This document shows positions 6,735-13,274 of a stretch of DNA of 13,727 nt, piece by piece. The stretch is taken from contig JAADHT010000240.1 of the NCBI GenBank assembly GCA_013151705.1, forward strand, positions 602 through 14,328. Direction: 5' to 3'. The notes beneath the pieces are model-generated. The model did not search any database. It saw only the letters and a list, made by a program, of their open reading frames with translations, and was not told the DNA's origin. The position numbers were made by a program, and so were the translations under genes. This stretch comes from Kiritimatiellota bacterium. Lineage in GTDB: Bacteria; Verrucomicrobiota; Lentisphaeria; Victivallales; JAADHT01. Each line of letters begins with the position of its first letter. Within the stretch, counting starts at the first letter, position 1.

Positions 6735-8414
6735 ATGCGACATAAATACAAGCAACCTGAAAAAGTTCCGATAACCGACCGGCAATGGCCGGACAACATT
6801 ATCACCGAGCCTCCCGCATGGTGCTCGGTTGACCTTCGCGACGGCAACCAGGCGTTGCCGATACCAATGAGCCCGCGGAAGAAAATGGAGTATTTCGAAA
6901 TGCTCCTGCGGATAGGATTCAAACAAATAGAGGTCGGTTTCCCATCCGCCTCGCAGGACGACTTCGATTTCGTCAGATCCCTGATCGAGGGAAACAAAAT
7001 CCCGGACGACGTGACCATCTCAGTGCTGACGCAGGCCAGGACGCTTCTGATCGACAGGACCGTCGAATCACTGAAAGGCGTCGGCAAGGCTATATTGCAC
7101 TGCTATGTCGCCACGTCGGACCTGCACGGGAAAATGGTGTTCGACCGCGATCGGGCGGGCGTCCTGAAAATGGCAGTGGACGGCACCGTTATGAGCCGGG
7201 AATCCATCGCCGCCGCGGGACTCGCTGGAACGGTCGGCTACGAGTTCTCGCCCGAGGAGTTCACCGACTCGGACTTGGATTTCACCATTGAGGTCTGCGA
7301 AGCCGTCAAAGACGCTTGGGGTACTTCCTCCAAAGAGACGTTCATTCTCAATCTTCCGGCCACGGTTGAGCGACGCCCCCCCTACCAATACGCTGATATG
7401 ATAGAGCTGTTCCGCTCGAAATATTCCGGATTGGACGAGACTATGATAAGTCTGCATGCCCACAACGATCAAGGATGCGCCACGGCCGCCACGGAAATGG
7501 CGCTGATGGCCGGCGGCGAACGCGTCGAGGGAACTCTGTTCGGGCATGGCGAGCGCACCGGGAACTTGGATATTGTCATTTTGGCTATCAACCTCCAGGC
7601 GCGCGGAATCGAGACCGGTCTGGATTTCTCCGATTTGAGCTCCATCGCGAAGATGGTCGAGGAGGCGTCGTTGATTCCGGTGCATCCCAGGCATCCCTAC
7701 GCCGGCGAGCTGGTTTTCACCGCTTTTTCCGGTTCGCACCAGGATGCGATAAAAAAAGGACTTGACAACCGCGGGAAAGCCAAAGATTTGTTCGGTGTGG
7801 AGTGGAAGGTCCCGTATTTGCACATCGATCCGGCCGATGTCGGGCGGACATACGAGAAATTGATCCGCATAAACAGTCAGTCGGGAAAAGGCGGCGCCGC
7901 GTACATACTCGAGAAGGAGTTTGGATACACTGCGCCGAAAAGAATGCATCCGGAAATAGGACGGATGGTGCAGAGAATGTCCGACGAGACGGGAGCCGAG
8001 ATAACGGCGGATATGCTTTTGGACGCTTTCCGCTCGGAGTTCATGGATCCTATTCCGGTTTACGATCTGATTGACTTCCGACGGGAGCAATCGGAGTCCC
8101 CGGAAACAGTGAGGGTCTCCCTGACATTGAAAACGTCCACTGGAGAAAGACTGGTGTCCGGAGAGGGCAATGGACCGATATCCGCTGCCGCGCATGCGCT
8201 GAAATCCGATCCCGACATCATCGATTTCGTTCTGGTCGATTTCATGGAGCAGACGCTCGGGCAAACAGCCGACGCCAAAGCCGTGGCCTATCTTTCCGTC
8301 AGACGAGGATCCGACGAACGCGAGTTCTACGGTGCCGGAGAAGACGTGAATATTGACCGAGCGGCGGTTCAAGCCCTTTTCGCGGCGTTGAACAGGGCGG
8401 CCGAAGGATCGTGA
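6735..8414 (+). CDS. leuA: 2-isopropylmalate synthase, class 2 (LeuA2)
   Basis: First committed step of leucine synthesis: acetyl-CoA + 2-ketoisovalerate gives 2-isopropylmalate. The 559-residue product has the TIM-barrel start SVDLRDGNQALPIPM (31-45), as in the actinobacterial/fungal-type enzyme. D33, H241 and H243 (in HAHNDQG) and N277 (in GERTGN) match the known metal ligands. H335 (FSGSHQD) and Y361 (VPYLHIDP) match catalytic residues contributed from the second monomer. SQSGKGGAAYILEKEFG (381-397) is the linker signature. A full regulatory domain (about 455-559, with GNGPI and NIDRAAVQALFAALNR) implies leucine feedback inhibition. ATG at 6735 is where homology starts. The upstream in-frame opening to 6630 overlaps the epimerase gene and is not used. 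The Shine-Dalgarno sequence is poor. dacA follows after 4 nt, so the two are almost certainly co-transcribed. Confidence 0.95.
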   Translation: MRHKYKQPEKVPITDRQWPDNIITEPPAWCSVDLRDGNQALPIPMSPRKKMEYFEMLLRIGFKQIEVGFPSASQDDFDFVRSLIEGNKIPDDVTISVLTQARTLLIDRTVESLKGVGKAILHCYVATSDLHGKMVFDRDRAGVLKMAVDGTVMSRESIAAAGLAGTVGYEFSPEEFTDSDLDFTIEVCEAVKDAWGTSSKETFILNLPATVERRPPYQYADMIELFRSKYSGLDETMISLHAHNDQGCATAATEMALMAGGERVEGTLFGHGERTGNLDIVILAINLQARGIETGLDFSDLSSIAKMVEEASLIPVHPRHPYAGELVFTAFSGSHQDAIKKGLDNRGKAKDLFGVEWKVPYLHIDPADVGRTYEKLIRINSQSGKGGAAYILEKEFGYTAPKRMHPEIGRMVQRMSDETGAEITADMLLDAFRSEFMDPIPVYDLIDFRREQSESPETVRVSLTLKTSTGERLVSGEGNGPISAAAHALKSDPDIIDFVLVDFMEQTLGQTADAKAVAYLSVRRGSDEREFYGAGEDVNIDRAAVQALFAALNRAAEGS

Positions 8415-8418
8415 GCTG

Positions 8419-9549
8419 ATGAAAAACACCTGGATTACGGTTTTCGTGATTATCCTCATTTTGCATTTGGGAGCGTTGTGGTTGTTCCTTGCTTCGCAGA
8501 AAAAGGATGAATCCTCGGAAAAGGCCACGCCTGACGGCCCGTCGGAGCCTCCGACCCTTGTCCCCGAACCGAGCTTGTCGTTGCCGTCGGGAAGCGCGCA
8601 TGCCGCGGAAAGGACTCCGTCGGTATCTTCGCCTTCGAAGACGGGCTCGACTGGAAAACCGCGCCCATCCGTGTCCATGCGCCCGAAACGAATCACGGCG
8701 CCGATAGCCGCGGGAAGATTCAATTCGTACGACTATTCCAGCGCGGTGAGAGGGAATATCTCCGGTCTGCCGGGCAGCCGCGGCGCTTCGGCCGGGATTC
8801 TGGTTGATCCTTCGACTGGGAAAGTCCTTTGGTGCAAAAATCCCAAGAAAGCCGTTCCCATCGCGTCGATGACCAAAATGATGACCGCGCTTCTCGCGGC
8901 GGAAGCCGTCCGATCCGGCGAGGTCTCCATGAACGAGCCCGTCAGAGTTACGAAAGCCGCTTCCAGAATCGGAGGCAGCGATATTTGGCTCGACCCCCGC
9001 GAGACGTTTCCCTTCGGAGACCTTTTCAAGGCGATGATGGTGAAAAGCGCCAATGACGCGGCGTATTTGGTGGCGCAGCGCTTGGGAAAAGGCTCCGCCT
9101 CCGAATTCGTGAGGAAGATGAATGAAAAGGCCAGCCTTATGGGATTGAAACGGGCGAAGTTCCACAATCCCCATGGGTTGCCGGAGAAAAAACTGGGAGA
9201 GAATAGCGATTCAGCGGAGGAGTTGGCGTTTCTCGCGTCGGTATTGACGAAATACCCGGAAATCCTCAAGTTGTCCTCGATCAGAATCGACTATATCGCC
9301 AGGAAAATCGGAAAAAACAAACGTACCCAGCTTGTGAACACCAACAGACTCGTCAGAACGGGATGCCGCGGCGTCGATGGTATGAAAACAGGATTCACGA
9401 AAAAGTCCGGGTTCTGCGTAACGATAACCTGCGAACGCGGCGGACGCAGGTTGATCGCGGTGCTCGCGGGATTTCCATCGTCGAAAGAGAGAAATCGTTT
9501 CGCTCGAAAACTTCTGGACTGGGGATACAAAAACCTTGCCCCTCGTTGA
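8419..9549 (+). CDS. D-alanyl-D-alanine carboxypeptidase, S11 family, N-terminally anchored
   Basis: Penicillin-binding-type enzyme that trims the terminal D-Ala from peptidoglycan pentapeptides in the periplasm. Of its 376 residues, 5-25 form a hydrophobic segment (ITVFVIILILHLGALWLFL) with no obvious signal-peptidase site, so it is probably an uncleaved anchor. Residues 30-95 are a low-complexity Pro/Ser/Lys linker. The catalytic domain holds all three motifs: SMTK (S150 nucleophile, K153), SAN (210-212) and KTG (323-325). RIGGSDIWLDPRE (183-195) and FHNPHGLP (248-255) are also typical. The PBP5-like C-terminal beta domain and amphipathic anchor are lacking, consistent with an N-terminal anchor instead. 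AAGGA lies 10 nt before the ATG, and the 4-nt gap from leuA points to translational coupling. No clear terminator follows. Confidence 0.92.
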   Translation: MKNTWITVFVIILILHLGALWLFLASQKKDESSEKATPDGPSEPPTLVPEPSLSLPSGSAHAAERTPSVSSPSKTGSTGKPRPSVSMRPKRITAPIAAGRFNSYDYSSAVRGNISGLPGSRGASAGILVDPSTGKVLWCKNPKKAVPIASMTKMMTALLAAEAVRSGEVSMNEPVRVTKAASRIGGSDIWLDPRETFPFGDLFKAMMVKSANDAAYLVAQRLGKGSASEFVRKMNEKASLMGLKRAKFHNPHGLPEKKLGENSDSAEELAFLASVLTKYPEILKLSSIRIDYIARKIGKNKRTQLVNTNRLVRTGCRGVDGMKTGFTKKSGFCVTITCERGGRRLIAVLAGFPSSKERNRFARKLLDWGYKNLAPR

Positions 9550-9625
9550 TGTTGTTCTCTCCGCGATAGCCCCCCTCGTACTCAATTTCCGCCGACCTTC
9601 GAAAACCTTGCCCGATAGTGCTATT

Positions 9626-9642
9626 GAGCCGGTTGCAAAAAT
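9626..9642 (+). repeat. Solo copy of the MITE-like element's terminal repeat
   Basis: GAGCCGGTTGCAAAAAT matches the right terminal repeat of the 1310-1586 element (read on the minus strand) at 16 of 17 bases, then diverges. No opposite end is visible between here and 10040. It starts 77 nt after dacA and 54 nt before the first RhuM-like codons, so it may be the remaining end of an older insertion that brought the RhuM piece. Confidence 0.6.
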
Positions 9643-9659
9643 AAGGGCATATGACCTAA

Positions 9660-9854
9660 TTGAAACACCATAAATTGCACTTCAAACGTGAATGTGGCAA
9701 AAACTATCTTACGGAAGGTGAAATATCGGAACTGAACCGAATTGTCGTCATGTGTCTTGATTATGCTGAAGATCAGGCAAAACGCCGCAAACAGATATTT
9801 CTACAGGATTGGGAGGGAAAAATCAATCAGTTTCTGGAGTTTCACGAACGCAAT
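9660..9854 (+). pseudogene. RhuM-family protein fragment (C-terminal part only)
   Basis: The frame reads GKNYLTEGEISELNRIVVMC (from 9696), then LDYAEDQAKRRKQ and WEGKINQFLEFHERN (to 9854). This is the characteristic late segment of RhuM/virulence-associated proteins, which are about 330 residues and often lie near phage, restriction or toxin-antitoxin genes; their function is unclear. The N-terminal ~230 residues are missing: an in-frame TAA sits at 9657, directly before the first codon. Similarity stops at HERN, where the frame runs into antisense SGNH-hydrolase sequence, so both ends are lost. About 53 codons remain. The open frame to 9962 is therefore chimeric and not a real gene. Confidence 0.8.
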
Positions 9855-10026
9855 GATGAATTCTGCCATGCTTCTCCTTCAAGGCGAGATCCAGACAATC
9901 GAGCCAGTGCATTCCGACAATGCGCCTATCGGTATTGGAAGACCCGAAAGCGAGAATTCTAACCTTGTCGGAGTTTTTTTTAGCGGATTTAGCCTCTTCA
10001 AACGTCTCTTGAATATTCAAAATCAT
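9850..10026 (-). pseudogene. SGNH/GDSL hydrolase, 5' fragment (first ~59 codons)
   Basis: From ATG at 10026 the minus strand reads KVRILAFGSSNTDRRIVGMH (21-40), an SGNH block-I motif with S30 as likely nucleophile. WLDCLDLALKEKHGRIHHC follows, where homologs go on to an N-T/A-G-x-x-G-D motif. Here the frame changes into antisense RhuM sequence (VRETPETD) and stops at 9823, so catalytic blocks III and V are gone. The start lies 8 nt after the stop of the GT-C-like membrane gene in the same direction, showing it was the next gene of that operon. The intact enzyme would be an esterase or acetylesterase, perhaps acting on polysaccharide, but the substrate is unknown. Confidence 0.75.
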
Positions 10027-10034
10027 TAGGCGAA

Positions 10035-11675
10035 TCAGCGTTTTCCGGATAGTTTTTCCAACCAGCGGTCAGTTGCCTTTCCGCGGAATCCATCGATATT
10101 CAGCGCTTTCGCCCGGCGATAGCACTCCACCGCCTCGTCCGTCAAACTCAACAACCGAGCCGCCTCGCCTCGCTCGAACAGGTATCTGGCGGCCAAACGG
10201 CTGTTTCCGGGAATTCCCATCCCCTTAAGAACGAAATAAGCCGACTTCGAAGCGCCCGTGCCCAACAGAGACGAAACATATTCGATTCGAATGTAGGGAT
10301 TTTCGGGATTCGCCTTGACCAAAGGCGAGAGAATCGCGCGGGCGCTTTTGAAATCACCGCCGGTCATCAACTCCACGGGCTTCTTGAGCACCACCATGGC
10401 ATAGGCCTTCCAATCTCCGTCTCTTACGACGGGAGGAGGCGGCGCGAATATCGCGGAAAACAGAAAGCAGACGCCCCCCATCCCCGCTACCAGAGCAACC
10501 CTGTTCCAGTCGGAGCCGCGAATTCCACGAAACAGCATCATCGCCAGAAAGGAAGCCGACACGCAGAACATCGGAGCCAAAACTAGTTTGTATCTGGCGA
10601 GAGGGACGAACAGCATCATGGGAACGGCAAACGAGAAAAAGAGCCACAGAAACGGGATCGCCCTCCCGCGGAATCCCGGAACGAAAAACATTAGAATCAG
10701 ACCCGCGAATCCGAGCGGAACCAAAAAGCCCGGCGAAACGGTGAGATTCAACGGAAACAATTTCAACCGCTCGAAATAATAGTTCACGTTGTTCGGCATC
10801 TCCAATCCAGAGAATATATAGGGAATCTTGGCCGCGTAACACCCAATGAGATTTTCGTCGCCCCTGGCAGCCGCACTCGCCTCTGAAGTGTCCTCAACCG
10901 ACAAATCGCTCAATTCAGGTTTCGCGCCGACACTCAAAACGTACGCCGCGTTCGGAGTGAAAAAAGGCTTGGGCGAGCGTCCCAGGGAAAACTCGAACGC
11001 GAAAACCGCTGCCAAAACAACTGCGCCGCCGCAGATAAAAGCGAAAAGCGGTTTCAGCGACTCTTTTCTCCGCCGGAGGACGAAAAATATCCACAAAACC
11101 GCGGAGACGAACCATAAAACACCTGAAAAACGAGTGAGAAACGGCATTATGGCACTCATTCCGCAAATGAAAAACCATTTCCAGCCGGTTCCGCGTTTGG
11201 AAACCACGAAAATCGCGGTCACCAGCGAAAGAGTGGTGAGGAAAAGATAGACGGTCTCTTTGAGTATGTGCGTCTCATACAGGAGAGGAGGCGCGTAGAG
11301 CGCGAAAAGGAATCCCGCTAGAATCGCGAAAAACCGCTCGCGGAAAAGGCTTCTGAATATGAAAACGGTCAATCCGGTCGCGAGCACACCGAGCGCGAGC
11401 TGCGCGGCGACGACACCGTCCGCGAGATTCGCGGGATCGACAAAAAGTGAGACGACGGCCACGAAAAACCTGTAGGCGGTAAATCGGCAACGTCCCTCGG
11501 CGAGTCCGGTACCCCAAAGCAGGAATTTCCGCATATCCAATCCGACCAGAGTGTGGTATGAGCGGAAAGGAGAATCAATCCACGAAAAAAACATGACGAC
11601 GCGAACGGCCAGCGCGGCGAACACCGGCGCCGCGTAAGTCGCGATTGTTTTTGCGGTGTATTTTCTCAAATCCAT
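10035..11675 (-). CDS. Multi-pass membrane protein, probable GT-C-type glycosyltransferase with TPR-like tail
   Basis: The product is a 546-residue integral membrane protein. Roughly ten hydrophobic segments are visible between residues 12 and 412: for example 12-31, 87-107, 115-130, 142-158, 185-200, 210-229, 315-333, 340-358, 366-382 and 393-411. After the first segment an acidic residue lies in GLDMRKF (D47), the place where GT-C enzymes keep a catalytic Asp. YETHILKE (133-140) and ARYKLVLAPMFCVSASFLA (360-378) resemble the ETxx and RYxxxLxP patterns of ArnT/PMT-like transferases. Residues about 430-546 are soluble and look like two or three TPR helix pairs (DFKSARAILSPLVKANPENP; TDEAVECYRRAKALN). 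It would use a lipid-linked sugar; the acceptor is unknown. The start has no good Shine-Dalgarno sequence. The truncated SGNH gene follows 8 nt downstream. Only the membrane topology is certain; the transferase call is inferred. Confidence 0.6.
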   Translation of the reverse strand: MDLRKYTAKTIATYAAPVFAALAVRVVMFFSWIDSPFRSYHTLVGLDMRKFLLWGTGLAEGRCRFTAYRFFVAVVSLFVDPANLADGVVAAQLALGVLATGLTVFIFRSLFRERFFAILAGFLFALYAPPLLYETHILKETVYLFLTTLSLVTAIFVVSKRGTGWKWFFICGMSAIMPFLTRFSGVLWFVSAVLWIFFVLRRRKESLKPLFAFICGGAVVLAAVFAFEFSLGRSPKPFFTPNAAYVLSVGAKPELSDLSVEDTSEASAAARGDENLIGCYAAKIPYIFSGLEMPNNVNYYFERLKLFPLNLTVSPGFLVPLGFAGLILMFFVPGFRGRAIPFLWLFFSFAVPMMLFVPLARYKLVLAPMFCVSASFLAMMLFRGIRGSDWNRVALVAGMGGVCFLFSAIFAPPPPVVRDGDWKAYAMVVLKKPVELMTGGDFKSARAILSPLVKANPENPYIRIEYVSSLLGTGASKSAYFVLKGMGIPGNSRLAARYLFERGEAARLLSLTDEAVECYRRAKALNIDGFRGKATDRWLEKLSGKR

Positions 11676-11683
11676 TTGTTTTG

Positions 11684-11760
11684 GTCTTTAGTCATCGGTA
11701 TTCAGTTCTCGGTCATCGGGACTCGGTTCTCGGTACTCGGTACTCGGGCTTCGGTCAAGC
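11684..11760. repeat. Degenerate heptanucleotide tandem repeat, consensus GTNCTCG
   Basis: Eleven consecutive 7-mers fit one register: GTCTTTA, GTCATCG, GTATTCA, GTTCTCG, GTCATCG, GGACTCG, GTTCTCG, GTACTCG, GTACTCG, GGCTTCG, GTCAAGC. Two further units (GTTCTCG, GTCTTCG) occur at 11834-11847. The array begins 9 bp upstream of the GT-C-like gene's start codon. It resembles the heptamer STRR arrays known from cyanobacteria in form, not necessarily in origin. Confidence 0.7.
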
Positions 11761-11770
11761 GTCTCGATGA

Positions 11771-11797
11771 GCGGGCGGGGACGCTCCGCTCTACTTT
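11771..11797 (+). repeat. GC-rich intergenic repeat, copy 1
   Basis: GCGGGCGGGGACGCTCCGCT then CTACTTT. It matches copy 2 at 11938-11964 apart from an extra G and a few substitutions. The palindrome is weaker here because CCGCCC has become CCGCTC. It lies in the 280-bp gap between the GT-C-like gene and the protease gene. Confidence 0.6.
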
Positions 11798-11871
11798 CCC
11801 TCCCATCTTCATTGAAAATTCACGCGGTCCACTGTTCTCGGTCTTCGATTGACGCAGTAACGCAGTGACTT

Positions 11872-11907
11872 GGTGGTGTCGATCGATAATTGAATATCGC
11901 CACCACC
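11872..11907. repeat. Imperfect inverted repeat (hairpin) in the intergenic stack
   Basis: GGTGGTGtCGAT (11872-11883) pairs with ATCGcCACCACC (11896-11907), 11 of 12 positions, around a 12-nt loop. It is preceded by a short tandem ACGCAGTA/ACGCAGTG and followed by GATTTACGAATC, another small palindrome. No T-run follows on either strand, so a terminator role is doubtful. Confidence 0.55.
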
Positions 11908-11937
11908 CCGCCTCACGATTTACGAATCACGCAATGG

Positions 11938-11964
11938 CGGGCGGGACGCTCCGCCCTACTCTCC
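11938..11964 (+). repeat. GC-rich palindromic repeat, copy 2, overlapping the protease stop codon
   Basis: CGGGCGGGACGCTCCGCCCT then ACTCTC. GGGCGG (11939-11944) pairs with CCGCCC (11951-11956) around GACGCT. The TAG stop of the minus-strand protease gene (11958-11956) lies within the repeat, so the insertion may have set the present 3' end of that gene. Confidence 0.6.
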
Positions 11965-12894
11965 GCCCAGGAAACGTTTGGCGATCACCTTCCAGCGGAG
12001 ATCCTCGTTCGTCTTGGCGGTCAAATGCGTCTGAATAACCCGCAAATCCACCTCGCCCGCGAAATTCGCGAATTCGAAAATCTCCTTTTTCGTCATCCTG
12101 AACAACACCGGCAGCGGCTTTTCAACTCCAGCCAGCTCCAAATTGGATTTCGCCTTGTCGAATTTTCCTTTGAGCCACTGGTTTCTACACAACAGAAACA
12201 AAGGATACAACGGCACCAAGCACCAAAAAGGCTCTATCGGCAACCAAGCGGGCTCGTCAAGCGAAAACCTGAGCGCCTGCGCCGCCACCAAAATGAAAAA
12301 AGGCGCTATGAACAATACGGCGTCCCAAGTGTACTGGAAGCAATTTCCGAAAGAGCGCCTGAGTCGGCTTGGAGACAAACGGTAGGCGAAAAGCTCCTCG
12401 AACGAGCGGTCGCCTATAGGCATACGGGCGACATGGCAGAGTTCATGGGCGAGAAGCTCGTCGCGACGATACATCAACCATTTTTTTTTCTCCGCGAAAC
12501 TCGCGCGGATGAGGAAAATCGACAAATGGTCTTCGGGAAACGATATCGCGCAACCTCCCCACAGGAAACCCAGGCTTTTGGAGAGAAAGAATCCGGGAAC
12601 CCAGTCAATGGAGAACGCGTAGCGCGTCCGATCTATCTCGGCCGCCTCCGCGAGAATCGCGTTTGGTATGCGTCTTTTCCTCTCAAGCGTTATGGTAGCG
12701 AAAAGCGGCAGCGAGCCTTTCTCGTCCAATTCCGAACGTATCTCCTCCAAATGTTGTTTGAGAGTCAGCAACCGCTGTTTGAAACGCTCCGCCGTCTCGC
12801 CCGGGGCGAGCAGAAGGCCGTGAGAGTCCAGCTCGACCAGCTTGTCGAGACTCTCGTCGTTCAGATTTTCGATGCCGGAAAAGATTTTTTTCAT
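11956..12894 (-). CDS. Putative membrane zinc metallopeptidase (HExxH), family not recognised
   Basis: The 312-residue product has RRDELLAHELCHVARMP: H150, E151 and H154 form an HExxH zinc motif. SFEELFAY (164-171) follows, whose E167 is 13 residues downstream in an ExxAY context, a likely third ligand as in gluzincins. Two hydrophobic segments follow (about 191-207 and 222-237). A further stretch at 98-118 (WVPGFFLSKSLGFLWGGCAI) is semi-hydrophobic. Residues 10-60 are charged helices that could form a coiled coil. The arrangement recalls M48/M56-type membrane proteases, but I recognise no named family. ATG at 12894 is chosen as the first methionine. The upstream in-frame GTG at 12939 is possible, and neither has a clear Shine-Dalgarno sequence. 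It appears monocistronic, bounded by repeats on both sides. The extreme C-terminus (RFLGGE) runs into the GC-rich repeat. Confidence 0.65.
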   Translation of the reverse strand: MKKIFSGIENLNDESLDKLVELDSHGLLLAPGETAERFKQRLLTLKQHLEEIRSELDEKGSLPLFATITLERKRRIPNAILAEAAEIDRTRYAFSIDWVPGFFLSKSLGFLWGGCAISFPEDHLSIFLIRASFAEKKKWLMYRRDELLAHELCHVARMPIGDRSFEELFAYRLSPSRLRRSFGNCFQYTWDAVLFIAPFFILVAAQALRFSLDEPAWLPIEPFWCLVPLYPLFLLCRNQWLKGKFDKAKSNLELAGVEKPLPVLFRMTKKEIFEFANFAGEVDLRVIQTHLTAKTNEDLRWKVIAKRFLGGE

Positions 12895-12972
12895 ACAATC
12901 AACCGCCAAGGGTGGTGGCGAAACAAGAATCCCGGCCACGCGGAACCAGAAATCTCAATGTTATTGGTTAGA

Positions 12973-12996
12973 TAGACCCTGTTCGAAAAGGGTCTA
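12973..12996 (-). repeat. Dispersed palindromic repeat, copy 2 (perfect)
   Basis: TAGACCC (12973-12979) and GGGTCTA (12990-12996) are perfect 7-bp arms around TGTTCGAAAA. On the minus strand it reads AGACCC-TTTTCGAACA-GGGTCT, matching copy 1 at 5640-5662 in the opposite orientation. It sits just upstream of the putative protease gene, as copy 1 sits just upstream of the epimerase gene. Confidence 0.75.
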
Positions 12997-13033
12997 GATA
13001 CCGTCCGAAAAACCTCTAGAACTCGAGAGTCGA

Positions 13034-13053
13034 AAAGCGGCGTGTCCGCCTTT
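13034..13053 (-). terminator. Weak hairpin terminator after the orphan tail
   Basis: On the minus strand AAGGCG-GACA-CGCC is followed by GCTTTT, a 4-5 bp GC-rich stem with four T. It lies 11 nt after the TAG at 13064, which supports that TAG being a true gene end. Confidence 0.35.
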
Positions 13054-13063
13054 CAGGTGGAAA

Positions 13064-13234
13064 CTATTTGAAACGCAACATTTTCTCGATGGCCGACAAC
13101 GCTTTGCCCCGCGTCTCCTCCGGCACCGTTATCGTATGGCGCATATGGGTCGTGTCATTTTCGCATCCTGCTTCGATTGTGGAATCCAAAATCCGCGGAG
13201 AACGTGAAATAATGTATGGCGGATTCGAATAAAG
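13064..13234 (-). pseudogene. Orphan C-terminal coding remnant
   Basis: A short minus-strand frame ends in THMRHTITVPEETRGKALSA followed by IEKMLRFK and TAG. Its composition is protein-like and a weak terminator follows, but the frame has no convincing start: it opens after a TGA, and the only ATG, at 13144, would give 26 residues without a ribosome-binding site. The pattern ITVPEExxxKALxAIEKML loosely recalls the C-terminus of quinolinate synthase (NadA), and I cannot confirm that. It does not look like the missing end of the URO-D gene upstream, so the two may have been joined by a deletion. The rest of the 335-bp gap between 12940 and 13274 holds only the palindrome and the terminator. Confidence 0.3.
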
Positions 13235-13274
13235 TCAAACGCGCGAAAAACTCCCGCGTCAGCGTCCCATGTCA

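Noticed and set aside
7545..7560. H271 in GHGERTGN of LeuA, first taken as a mutated metal ligand
   Set aside because: Counting from H241, the metal-binding Asn is N277 at the end of the motif and is conserved. Position 271 varies in the family (Asn or Leu elsewhere).
7068..8723. 551-codon minus-strand open frame antisense to leuA
   Set aside because: It is a shadow of the strongly supported leuA/dacA genes: high Arg/Gly/His composition, no recognisable domain and no start signal.
9742..10029. 95-codon plus-strand frame as a small gene
   Set aside because: It is out of frame with the RhuM fragment and antisense to the SGNH fragment, with no ribosome-binding site or family resemblance.
11890..12975. 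361-codon plus-strand frame over the protease gene
   Set aside because: Antisense shadow rich in Arg/Gln. The minus-strand frame has HExxH, transmembrane segments and coherent composition.
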